Of a DNA stretch of 64,000 nucleotides, positions 1-7,835 are shown in pieces. The translations under genes were made by a program, and so were the position numbers. The notes under the pieces are model-generated. The model was not told the DNA's origin, did not search any database, and saw only the letters and a program-made list of their open reading frames with translations. The stretch comes from Myxococcus dinghuensis (GTDB lineage: Bacteria > Myxococcota > Myxococcia > Myxococcales > Myxococcaceae), in assembly GCF_024198235.1 (NCBI RefSeq), contig NZ_JAKCFB010000035.1, positions 30,355-94,354 on the forward strand. The letters are read 5' to 3'. Positions within the stretch are counted from its first letter, which is position 1, and each line of letters begins with the position of its first letter.

Positions 1-1930
1 GCCCGGTCACGACCGCCTGCGCCGAGTCGATGATGACGAGCTTGCGGTGGTTGCGCTGCTTCAGCTCCGCGAGGCTGGGGCCGCCGATGAGGGGCGCGAT
101 GGCGCGCACGTCGACCCCCGGCGCCCTCGCGAGCGAGACGAGCGCGGGGTTCAGGTCTCCGAACGAGTCGTGCCCGCTGTAGAGCGCATCCGCGAGGAAG
201 CGGACGCGCACCCCGCGCGCCGCCGCGCGCTTCATCGCGTCCGTGATTCGCGCGGTGACGGGGTCGTCCTCGACGATGTAGCACTGCCAATGGATGGTGG
301 CGCGGGCCGCGTCGATGGCCGCGACCACCGCCTCCCGGGCGAGCGCGTTGTCGAGCTCGAAGTCGACGCCGTGGCCCTCCAGGCTCGGGGTGCAGCCCGC
401 GAAGCGGAGCACGCGCGCCGCCGGGTCCGGCTCCTCGGGGACCGGGAGCGGCTCCAGCCGGGTGTCTCGTGGGAGGTCGAGCACCTCCCGAGGGGTCAGC
501 GTGCGGATGAAGGGGTGGATGGGCTTCTGCTCGTCCTGGGTGACGACCGCGCAGATGCCGACGCCCGCCGCCGCGAGCCGGGTGGCCACGCGCAGCAGCC
601 GCAGTCCATCCACCTGTCGTGGCACGTCCTCCGCGCGCGCGTCGTCGAGCCAGGCCGAGGCGTCGAGCAGGTGGGGCCAGGACAGGGACGGGAGCCGCTC
701 TCTCAGTCGTTCCCGATGCGACTCGAGGGACTCCGTGTCGCGCATCCGGACGAAGACGGGATGGAACGCCTCGCCGGCCAGGGCGTGCGCCGCTTCGAGC
801 GGCTCCTCCTCCAGGGCGCTGTCGATGAGGACCAGCGGCTTTTCGGGCCGGAGGACATAGCAGGGGGCGAGCGCCCCGGACGCCATGGGGCCGGTGAACG
901 AGACGGCCAATGCCTGCGCCCCGTGGGCATCCGCCAGGCACTCCGAGGGCAGGATGGCGATGCCGCGCGCATGGGGTTGCTCTCCCAGGCTCACGCCTTC
1001 CGCGAACATCGTCAGGGTGCCCATGTCCGGGACGGAGACGTGGGACAGGAAGCCCACCTGCTCCACCGCGAAGCGTGGCGCGAGCGAGGGCGCGACGACG
1101 GAGTCCGAGACGACGAGCCGCTCCTCGAAGAAGGCCGTGCCGGACTGGGTCCGGGGCAGGAGCAGGATGGGGACGCGCGCCTCCTGGAGCGCCCTCGCTC
1201 CGAAGACCCCCATCATCAGCGCGGACACGTCCGCCACCGCGTCCAGCGGCGCGACGAGCAGGTCCGCGCCACAACGGAGCGCGGCGGTGTCGAACGCCTC
1301 CGCGCTCCCTCCGAGGGGAGACTCCGCGAGCGACTCGACCTGGAGGACCTGGGGGATGCCCAGCGCCCGCGCGAGCGCCGGGAAGTCGTGGGCATCGTCG
1401 GGCGCGGCGCCCGTCGTGAGCGCGACGAGCTCCGAGGGCAGGGCACACTTCGACAGGAACGACGCGACCGAGCCCAGCCCCCGTCCGTCGGGAGCGACCG
1501 CGATCGCCATGCGCGACGGCGCGGACGGCGCGCGCTCGAAGGCCCGACCGATGGAGAGCACCGGCAGGCGCTCGCGCAACGCGAGCCCGAGCATCGCGCC
1601 CACGCGGGCTCGGGGGGACGAGTCGAGCAGGGGGCCGAGGACCACCAGGTCCGCGCCATGGCGCGAGGCCGCGCGCAGCAGGTCCGCCGTGTCGAGGTGA
1701 CTCTCCAGGACCTGGCTGACATGGGTGGCCGGGTGCCACGCGTGGACTGCCTCCTGGAACCGGTCCAGCACGGTGAGGCTCGTGGGGGGCGGAGCGTCCA
1801 GCTCGCTGCGCTCCGGGACGAGCCCGTAGAGGTGCACGGCCTCCGGCGCGTCACAGAGCCGGCGCGCCGCGAGCACCACCTGCTCGGGCGCCGAGCCGGA
1901 GTCGAAGAGGATGAGCAGACGTCGGAACAT
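1..1930 (-). CDS. Tandem universal-stress-like domains fused to a phospholipase D domain (partial)
   Basis: The gene starts at ATG 1930 and runs off the left edge; 643 residues are visible. Residues about 1-125 and 140-265 each look like a degenerate universal stress protein (USP) fold: both have a Gly-Ala-Asp-Leu-(Val/Leu)-Val segment and end in a buried Pro-(Val/Ile)-Leu strand. A middle section (about 270-500) is unassigned. From about 520 it reads as a cardiolipin-synthase/PLD domain, with an ATIHWQCYI strand and a complete first HKD motif (HRKLVIID) near residue 632. The second HKD motif would lie outside the window. It starts 15 bases after the mlaD-like gene and so is probably the last visible gene of the lipid-transport operon. 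The family suggests phosphatidyl transfer or hydrolysis; the substrate is unknown. I know of no standard protein with this architecture. Confidence 0.85.
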   Translation of the reverse strand, partial: MFRRLLILFDSGSAPEQVVLAARRLCDAPEAVHLYGLVPERSELDAPPPTSLTVLDRFQEAVHAWHPATHVSQVLESHLDTADLLRAASRHGADLVVLGPLLDSSPRARVGAMLGLALRERLPVLSIGRAFERAPSAPSRMAIAVAPDGRGLGSVASFLSKCALPSELVALTTGAAPDDAHDFPALARALGIPQVLQVESLAESPLGGSAEAFDTAALRCGADLLVAPLDAVADVSALMMGVFGARALQEARVPILLLPRTQSGTAFFEERLVVSDSVVAPSLAPRFAVEQVGFLSHVSVPDMGTLTMFAEGVSLGEQPHARGIAILPSECLADAHGAQALAVSFTGPMASGALAPCYVLRPEKPLVLIDSALEEEPLEAAHALAGEAFHPVFVRMRDTESLESHRERLRERLPSLSWPHLLDASAWLDDARAEDVPRQVDGLRLLRVATRLAAAGVGICAVVTQDEQKPIHPFIRTLTPREVLDLPRDTRLEPLPVPEEPDPAARVLRFAGCTPSLEGHGVDFELDNALAREAVVAAIDAARATIHWQCYIVEDDPVTARITDAMKRAAARGVRVRFLADALYSGHDSFGDLNPALVSLARAPGVDVRAIAPLIGGPSLAELKQRNHRKLVIIDSAQAVVTG

Positions 1931-1945
1931 GGCGCCCGGTGGGCT

Positions 1946-2956
1946 TCAGTCCTTCCAGAGGATCTTCCACGGGTGCTTGCGCAGGTCCGTGGTGAGCGTT
2001 CGCAGCTCTTCATACAGCGTCGGGTCCTGGAGCGCCGCACCCACGGTGCCTTCGCCCGCCTCGATCTTCGCGAGGACCCGGTCCGCCCGCGCCGCGATGG
2101 ACTCCAACTGCCCGGCCGCCGTGGTGACGTGCGCCAGGGCCGCCTTCACCCGCTGTCCATCCTCGGGGCCGAGCGGTCCCGTCACCGCGGCGAGCGCGTC
2201 CAGCGTCGTGCCCGCCGACTTCGTGAGCCGGGGCAGCTCCCCCCGGATGAGCGTCGCGGAGGCCGCCGCGTCGTCCAGGAGTCGAGCCGCCTTGCCCCCG
2301 GGCTCGAAGGCCTCGCGCGTGAGCTGGGCCAGTCGCCGCAGGTCCTTCGACGCCGCGGCCAACTCGGACGCCAGCACCTTCACGTCGCCCTTGTTCTCCA
2401 TCAGCACCTCGTCGAGCGTCTTCGTCAGCCGCGACACGTTCGACACCAGGTTCGTCACCGCGTCCGGGTCCTTCTCGAGCATGCGCGACATCACGTCGAC
2501 GAAGCGCGAGAGCTGCTCGGCGAGGATGTCCAGCCGCGGGGCGTCCGTGCCACGCACCGGCTCGTTCCTCGGCAGCGGTGTGGGGGCGTCACCCGGGTTG
2601 AGTTCCAGATAGGGCTCGCCGAGCAGGCCCACCGTCGCCACCGTCACCCGCGCGTCGCTCCGCAGGGCCTCGAGCGCCTTGCCGGAGACGGCCAGTTCCA
2701 TCTGGACGGGGAGGGGACGGCCGCTCGCGTCCCGCCGCTCCGGGAGCAGCGAGATGTGCTGGACCCGCCCCACCTGCACGCCGCCCAACTTCACGGGGGC
2801 GCCCTCCACGACATTGCCCGTGTGGCTGAAGTCCACCGCGAGGACGGGCGAGGAGCCCAGCGTCAGCTCGCCCATGAGCCACAGGAGGACGAGCACGCCC
2901 GCCACGGCCGCCAGCACCAGGGCGCCCACCTTCAGCTCCAGCCGTTGCTCATCCAT
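1946..2956 (-). CDS. MlaD-like MCE-domain lipid-binding protein
   Basis: This 336-residue protein has one N-terminal membrane helix (about 10-30) and then an MCE domain (about 38-115) with the typical segment of Gly-Ala-Pro-Val-Lys-Leu-Gly-Gly-Val-Gly-Arg-Val. A long helical C-terminal part (about 150-320) follows, as in periplasmic MCE proteins that form a ring or tube through which lipid passes. The start ATG overlaps the end of the preceding ATPase gene by 8 bases, which indicates translational coupling. In Mla/MCE systems this subunit sits on the permease and hands phospholipid across the periplasm. Direction of transport and the lipid carried cannot be read from the sequence. Confidence 0.92.
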   Translation of the reverse strand: MDEQRLELKVGALVLAAVAGVLVLLWLMGELTLGSSPVLAVDFSHTGNVVEGAPVKLGGVQVGRVQHISLLPERRDASGRPLPVQMELAVSGKALEALRSDARVTVATVGLLGEPYLELNPGDAPTPLPRNEPVRGTDAPRLDILAEQLSRFVDVMSRMLEKDPDAVTNLVSNVSRLTKTLDEVLMENKGDVKVLASELAAASKDLRRLAQLTREAFEPGGKAARLLDDAAASATLIRGELPRLTKSAGTTLDALAAVTGPLGPEDGQRVKAALAHVTTAAGQLESIAARADRVLAKIEAGEGTVGAALQDPTLYEELRTLTTDLRKHPWKILWKD

Positions 2957-3707
2957 CCGTCGCGCCCTCCATGAACGGCGCCGTCAACACCTTCAGCGAG
3001 GGCTCCGTGGACGTCAGGAACCCCTCCGGCGAACCCAGATACGCGCAGCGCCCCGCGGCCACCACCAGCACCCGGTCCGCCAGCGTCTTCAACTGTCGAT
3101 AGTCGTGCGTCACCACCAGCCCACCGAGTCCCCGCATCTTCAACGATGCCAGCACGTCCTCCACCTGCGCCGCCGCCCTCCGGTCCAGCCCGGTGGTCGG
3201 TTCGTCGAGCAGCAGATAGCGCGGCCCCAACACCAACGCCCGGGCGATAGCCGTGCGCTTCTTGGCCCCCGGTCCGACCTCGGGCGGCAACCGGTCCGCC
3301 CACTCCAGCAACCCTACCTGCTCCAGGGCGGACTCCACTGCCTCGTTCGGGGCATGCGGATCCGCCAGCCGCACGTTCTCGCGCAGCGTGCGCCAGTCGA
3401 GCAGCGCGGGCCCCTGGACCAGGTACGGCGCCTGTCGGCGCAACCGGACCAGCTCCCGCTCCGGCAGCGTGTCCACCCGCGTACCCCACAGCTCCACGCT
3501 CCCTGTGTCCGGCCGCAGCAGGCCCACCGCCATCCGGCACAGCACGCTCTTGCCGGAGCCGCTCGCCCCCGCGACGAACGTCAGCTCCTTCGTGGACAGT
3601 CGCGCCGTCAGGCCATCCAACACCCGACGGCCCTCCTCGAACGCGATGCGCACGTCCGTGAAGCCCAGGACGTCGTCGGTGGGCGGGGGCGGGCTCACGG
3701 GACTCAC
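2949..3707 (-). CDS. MCE-transporter ATPase B with degenerate signature motif
   Basis: ABC ATPase of the Mla/Ttg2A type, 252 residues from GTG 3707, which overlaps the upstream permease stop (GTGA). Walker A is GASGSGKS (47-54), the Q-loop Gln is 98, Walker B is LLLDEP with Asp168 and Glu169, and the switch His is 201. The signature, where the partner ATPase has LSGGM, reads Val-Gly-Pro-Gly-Ala (144-148). The Ser that touches the ATP gamma-phosphate is therefore missing. This complements the defects of ATPase A (5253-5951), so the two most likely work as a heterodimer. An alternative GTG start lies at 3698. Confidence 0.93.
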   Translation of the reverse strand: MSPVSPPPPTDDVLGFTDVRIAFEEGRRVLDGLTARLSTKELTFVAGASGSGKSVLCRMAVGLLRPDTGSVELWGTRVDTLPERELVRLRRQAPYLVQGPALLDWRTLRENVRLADPHAPNEAVESALEQVGLLEWADRLPPEVGPGAKKRTAIARALVLGPRYLLLDEPTTGLDRRAAAQVEDVLASLKMRGLGGLVVTHDYRQLKTLADRVLVVAAGRCAYLGSPEGFLTSTEPSLKVLTAPFMEGATDG

Positions 3708-4450
3708 AGGCGCAGCAGTTGGAAGGCGAGGGACACGGCGAAGTCGATGAGCAGACACCCGAGGCTGGCGGCGACCACGCCGTCGGTGGTGGCCTCGCCC
3801 ACGGCCTCCGCGCCGCCCCGCGCCCGGAGGCCGGCGACCGCCGCCGCGAGGGGGATGTAGACGCCGCAGGCCACGGCCTTGATGGCCGCGGCGAGCAGGT
3901 CCCAGACGTCGACGTAGCGCGGGTCCATGAAGGCGCGGCCATCCACGCCGAACCCGAGCTGCGCCACCGTGGCCGCGGACAGCGTCGCGGCCACCGTGCC
4001 CAGCACGCACAGCAGCGGGACGCCGACCAGCCCCGCGACCACGCGCGGGGCCACGAGGTCCGCGAGGGGATCCCCCGCGGACATCTCCAGCGCCTCGAGC
4101 TGCTCGTTCACGCCCATGGTGGACAGCTCCGCCGCGTGGCCCGCGCCCGCGCGCGACGCGGTGAGCACCGCGGACACCACGGGGCCCAGCTCGCGGATGA
4201 GCAGCTCGAAGTAGGCGGGACCGAGCACCGCCACGTTCCCCACGAACCTGCGCGCCTGGCTGTTCGCGATGGTGACGAGCACGGCGCCGAAGAAGGCCAT
4301 GCCCGACAGGACCAGCCACACGCTGCGCCCACCCAGCTCGTGGAGCTGGACGAGGCACTCCCGCCAGCCGAGCCCCTCCCGCGCCGTGGCGCGCGTCGTG
4401 CGCGCCAAGAGCACCACCGGGGCGCCGAAGAAGGCCAGCGCGCGCTTCAT
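3704..4450 (-). CDS. MlaE-family permease, second copy
   Basis: This 248-residue integral membrane protein of the MlaE/YrbE (TC 3.A.1.27 type) family has five to six hydrophobic stretches. It also has the family-typical segment around ELGPVVSAVLTASRAGAG (about residues 92-110), followed by an amphipathic EALEMSAGDPL region that contacts the ATPase. ATG 4450 overlaps the stop of the other permease (ATGA). MlaE normally forms a homodimer. Here two clearly different permeases are encoded back to back, which suggests a permease heterodimer matched to the ATPase heterodimer. Confidence 0.92.
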   Translation of the reverse strand: MKRALAFFGAPVVLLARTTRATAREGLGWRECLVQLHELGGRSVWLVLSGMAFFGAVLVTIANSQARRFVGNVAVLGPAYFELLIRELGPVVSAVLTASRAGAGHAAELSTMGVNEQLEALEMSAGDPLADLVAPRVVAGLVGVPLLCVLGTVAATLSAATVAQLGFGVDGRAFMDPRYVDVWDLLAAAIKAVACGVYIPLAAAVAGLRARGGAEAVGEATTDGVVAASLGCLLIDFAVSLAFQLLRL

Positions 4451-5256
4451 GACATCCACCCCGCGAGCGCGAGCGTGAGCAGGAGGTCGAGCACGAAGAT
4501 GGCGGCGCAGCCCCGCACCACCGCGCTCGCCGCGGCCTGCCCCACCGCCCGGGCGCCGCCCCGCGCGGACAACCCCACCGCCGTGGACACCAGCGAGATG
4601 GCCAGTCCGAACGTCCCCACCTTCACCACGCCTCCCACCAGGTCCAGGGCTCCCAGCATCTGCGCGAACGTGCCGAAGAAGACGCGCAACGGCAGGTCGA
4701 GCATGAAGTACGCGGCGACGGCCTCGAACACGATGGCCACCAGGAACGTGAAGGTGCTGAGCGCGAGCATGCTCAGCTCCATGGCCACCACGCGCGGGGC
4801 CACGAGGATGGCGAACGGATCCAACCCGATGCCGCGCAGCCCCTCGATCTGCCCGCCGACCTGGAGGAGGGCGAGCTCCGCCGCGTTCCTCGCCCCGATG
4901 CGCGCGGACATGATGAGCCCCAGCAGCAGCGGGCCGAACTCCCACAGCACGCCGTAGCCCGCCGCCCAGCCGAGGAAGGCGCGCGCGCCGAAGCGCTGGA
5001 TGTAGAGGCCGGACTGCAACACGACGATGACGCCCGCCAGCGCCGCGGTGGCCATCGCCAGCGGCACGGAGTCATAGCCGAACTGCACGAGCGCTCGGAC
5101 CAGCTCCCTCCGCTCCAGTCGGGGAAGCCCCAACACGGTGCGCGCCGCGACCAGGGCGATGGCGCCCAGGCTCCGCGCCAGCTCCAACGTGAAGGCGCCC
5201 ACGCCCCGCACGGGGCCCTCCACCAGCGCATGCGGGAGGCGGGAGTCGACGCTCAC
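4447..5256 (-). CDS. MlaE-family permease, first copy
   Basis: This 269-residue MlaE-type permease starts at GTG 5256 inside the ATPase A stop codon (GTGA overlap). It has the expected hydrophobic segments and the conserved region around EFGPLLLGLIMSARIGARNA (about 105-125), followed by the ATPase coupling helix with a Glu-Gly-Leu-Arg-Gly-Ile-Gly-Leu-Asp-Pro run. It differs strongly from the permease encoded next (3704-4450), so it is not a recent duplicate. It likely forms the inner-membrane channel of the lipid transporter together with that second permease. Confidence 0.92.
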   Translation of the reverse strand: MSVDSRLPHALVEGPVRGVGAFTLELARSLGAIALVAARTVLGLPRLERRELVRALVQFGYDSVPLAMATAALAGVIVVLQSGLYIQRFGARAFLGWAAGYGVLWEFGPLLLGLIMSARIGARNAAELALLQVGGQIEGLRGIGLDPFAILVAPRVVAMELSMLALSTFTFLVAIVFEAVAAYFMLDLPLRVFFGTFAQMLGALDLVGGVVKVGTFGLAISLVSTAVGLSARGGARAVGQAAASAVVRGCAAIFVLDLLLTLALAGWMS

Positions 5257-5951
5257 GGCCGCGCCCCGTCCTTCGCGCGCTCCAGCTCCGGCGCGGGCGG
5301 GCCGTCGTGCACCAGCCGCCCGTCGCGCAGGAACAGCCAGCGAGACAGGGGCAGGTCCACGGGGGCCTCGGGCGCCGCGACCAGGAGCGTGCTGCCCCGG
5401 GAGACCTCGCTCAACACGCGCGCCACCTGTCGCGCGGTGCCGGGGTCCAGTCCCGCGAAGGGGTCATCCGCCAGCAGCACGGAGGGACGGGCCGCCAGCG
5501 CCCTGGCGAGCCCCGCGCGCTTCTTCATCCCCCCGGAGAGCCGCTCCGGGAGCGTGTCCGCCGCGTCCAGCAGTCCCACGGCGCGCAACACCTCGTCCGC
5601 GCGCGCCTCGGCCTCGGCGTCCGGGACGTGGCGACGGCGCAGGGGCAGCAACACGTTCTGTCGCACGGAGAGCGAGTCGAACAGCGCATCCGTCTGGAAC
5701 ACCATGCCGAACGCCGCTTGCCGCTCCCGGCGTTCGGTGGCCGACAGCCGCGAGACGTCCTCGCCGTTCCACAGGACCTGTCCGCCCTGGACCGGCACGA
5801 GCCCCGCGAGCGCTTTCAGGAGCGTGGTCTTCCCGGCGCCCGACCGCCCGAGCACCAGGGCCTGCGTGCCCGGTGGCAGCGCGCAGTCCACCCGCGCGAG
5901 CACCGTCCGCGTGCCGTATCGGACCGTCAGGCTCGTCGCGCGCAGATCCAT
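5253..5951 (-). CDS. MCE-transporter ATPase A with altered Walker B and no switch histidine
   Basis: This 232-residue ABC ATPase is the first gene of the lipid-transport operon. Walker A is GRSGAGKT (35-42), the Q-loop Gln is 86, and the signature LSGGM (138-142) is intact. Walker B reads LLADDP, so the catalytic Glu is replaced by Asp163. The H-loop region reads Leu-Leu-Val-Ala-Ala-Pro, with no switch His near 193. In a dimer with ATPase B, its own ATP site would be poorly catalytic, while its intact signature would complete the partner's site. This is the pattern of asymmetric heterodimeric ABC transporters. Confidence 0.93.
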   Translation of the reverse strand: MDLRATSLTVRYGTRTVLARVDCALPPGTQALVLGRSGAGKTTLLKALAGLVPVQGGQVLWNGEDVSRLSATERRERQAAFGMVFQTDALFDSLSVRQNVLLPLRRRHVPDAEAEARADEVLRAVGLLDAADTLPERLSGGMKKRAGLARALAARPSVLLADDPFAGLDPGTARQVARVLSEVSRGSTLLVAAPEAPVDLPLSRWLFLRDGRLVHDGPPAPELERAKDGARP

Positions 5952-6380
5952 GGGGCTCGCTCGTGCGATTCAGGGCGTCCAACCCCTTCGTCGTTCATCG
6001 GCAACAGCGCCAGACAGCCAGGACGGAAGGTGGCATCGGAGGGGGGAGCGTGCGGTCCTCGCGACGCGGCGGCGCAAGGCCGCTCCTCGCCGACCGCCAG
6101 GTCGACGCGCGGGCCCTGGAACGACCGCCTCAGGAATTTTCGCATCATTCGTGCATTGACGGGCGCGCCGGCGCCATGCCCGGTCGGTTGCGAGGCGGAG
6201 GAGTCTCTTCACGGGTGGATGTGAAGCCTTCTCAGGATAGATCAGGTGGGCCTCGCAACCCCGGGTGCTGTCGGATGGAGCCGATACGACGTGCCAGACA
6301 GTCCCCGCAGTGCTGGCCGCGGTTTTGAAACGAGGGTGCTCCGACACGCCCTCTCTGGCTCGAGCCTCCGCCGTTTGACC
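5952..6380. promoter_or_regulatory. Divergent intergenic region between lipid-transport and efflux operons
   Basis: No convincing gene lies in these 429 bases. The stretch around 6130-6165 is locally AT-richer and includes a TTGAC hexamer at 6156-6160, so it could hold a promoter. Both flanking operons must be transcribed outward from here. I could not identify a specific operator or a confident -35/-10 pair. Confidence 0.5.
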
Positions 6381-7835
6381 ATGCCCACCGTTCGATCCGT
6401 GCTCGCCGCGCCCCTCGGGGCGTGGATTGCCTTGACCCCGCTGGCCGCCTCCACGGCCCCCGCTGACGCCCCCGTGATGGCGCCGCTCGCCGCTGCGGAT
6501 TCCGCACCCGCGGCTGCCGATTCCGCACGGAGCGCTGCGGATTCCGCACCCGACCCTTCACGGTCCGGGACCCCCGCGCCGACGGGGTCGGGAGCGGAGG
6601 CGCCCCTGACGCTGGAGCAGGCGGTGTCGTTCGCCGCCGAGCGCAACGAGGCCGCCCTGGCGGCCCAGCAGCGCGCCCTGGCCGCGGATGCCCGGGTGTC
6701 CAGGGCCCGGGCCTTCTTCTTCCCGGAGCTGACGGCGACCGGCACGTATACGCGCCGCTCCAACCAGTCGACCCGGGAAGTAGGCGGCCAGCAGGTCGTC
6801 CTCCAGCGTTACAACGCCTTCGGCGCCAGCATCGTCGGCCGCTGGACGCTCTTCGACGCCCGTGGCTTCCCGCTCTACAAGGCGGCGAAGCGCGAAGGGG
6901 AGGCCGCCGGGCTGGAGGCGGTCGAGGCCCGCCGGCAGATCGGCTTCGAGGCCGCCAACGCCTTCCTCATCACCCTGCAGGAGCAGCAGGTCTTCCAGGC
7001 CGCCGGGCAGCGCATCGCCTTCGCCCGTCAGTCGCTCGCGGATGCGCGGGCGCGCGCCAAGGCGGGGCTGGCGAGCACCAACGACGTCACGCGCGCGGAG
7101 GTCGAGCTGGCCACCGCCGAGGTGGACCTGACGGGCGCGCGCAACGCGGCGCAGACCAGCCGCCTGGAGCTCGGCTACCTGCTGGTGGAGCCGGTCGAGG
7201 CCGGGCTCGCCATGCCCCAGTCGCTGCTCGACGACGCGGCCCGTCCGCTCTCCTCGCACGACGCCCTGGCGCAGGGCGCGCTCGAGCGCCGTCCGGACAT
7301 CCTCGCCTCGCACCTGCGGGTGCAGGCGCTGGAGGCCAACGCGCTGGAGCCGCTCGCGCGGCTGTTGCCCGTGCTGGGCGTCTCCGCCACCTACCGCCTC
7401 ACCAACGAGGGCGGCCTGACGGGACGCACGGGGGATGGCTTCCTGGCCGCGGACCTGACGTGGAACCTCTTCGACGGCGGCGAACGCTACGCGGAGCGAC
7501 ACGAACGCGTGGCGCTGGCCCGCGCCGCCGCGCTGGAGCAGCAGGCGAGCACGCGGCGCGTGGATGTGGACATCCAGCGCGCGCGGGTGGCATTGGAGAA
7601 CGCCCAGGCGGCGCTCTCCCAGAGTGAGTTGGCGGCCCGGGCGGCGCGGCAGAACGCCGACGAGCAGGGCATCCTCTACCGGCAGGGCCTCTCCACCGCG
7701 CTGACGCTGGCGGACGCGTCGCTGCGGATGTTCGAGGCGGACGTGGCCCTGGCCCGCAGCCGCTACTCGCTGGGAGTCGCCCTGTTGGGGCTCAGGGCTT
7801 CGGTCGGACTCGATCCGCTGGGGAAGGAACCGTGA
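6381..7835 (+). CDS. TolC-family outer-membrane efflux channel
   Basis: This 484-residue protein starts at ATG 6381. An in-frame upstream ATG at 6246 would add a non-signal-like leader and is not preferred. An N-terminal signal peptide (about 1-24) is followed by an Ala-Asp-Ser-Ala-Pro repeat and then two outer-membrane-efflux domains (about 75-270 and 285-480) rich in long Ala/Arg/Glu helices, as in TolC. It would form the outer-membrane exit duct for the pump encoded by the next two genes. Its stop overlaps the start of the adaptor gene (GTGA), so the three genes form one operon. Confidence 0.93.
   Translation: MPTVRSVLAAPLGAWIALTPLAASTAPADAPVMAPLAAADSAPAAADSARSAADSAPDPSRSGTPAPTGSGAEAPLTLEQAVSFAAERNEAALAAQQRALAADARVSRARAFFFPELTATGTYTRRSNQSTREVGGQQVVLQRYNAFGASIVGRWTLFDARGFPLYKAAKREGEAAGLEAVEARRQIGFEAANAFLITLQEQQVFQAAGQRIAFARQSLADARARAKAGLASTNDVTRAEVELATAEVDLTGARNAAQTSRLELGYLLVEPVEAGLAMPQSLLDDAARPLSSHDALAQGALERRPDILASHLRVQALEANALEPLARLLPVLGVSATYRLTNEGGLTGRTGDGFLAADLTWNLFDGGERYAERHERVALARAAALEQQASTRRVDVDIQRARVALENAQAALSQSELAARAARQNADEQGILYRQGLSTALTLADASLRMFEADVALARSRYSLGVALLGLRASVGLDPLGKEP
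6492..6549 (+). repeat. Three 21-bp direct repeats inside the tolC-like gene
   Basis: Near-identical 16-base copies begin at 6492, 6513 and 6534, spaced exactly 21 bases (seven codons). The middle copy has one mismatch. They encode the Ala-Asp-Ser-Ala-Pro linker between the signal peptide and the first channel domain. A 21-bp unit keeps the reading frame, so copy number could vary without breaking the gene. Confidence 0.85.

Noticed and set aside
47..2974. A 975-codon plus-strand open frame
   Set aside because: It lies opposite the mlaD-like and USP-PLD genes, which have clear family motifs. The plus-strand product is low-complexity Arg/Gly/Glu with no domain.
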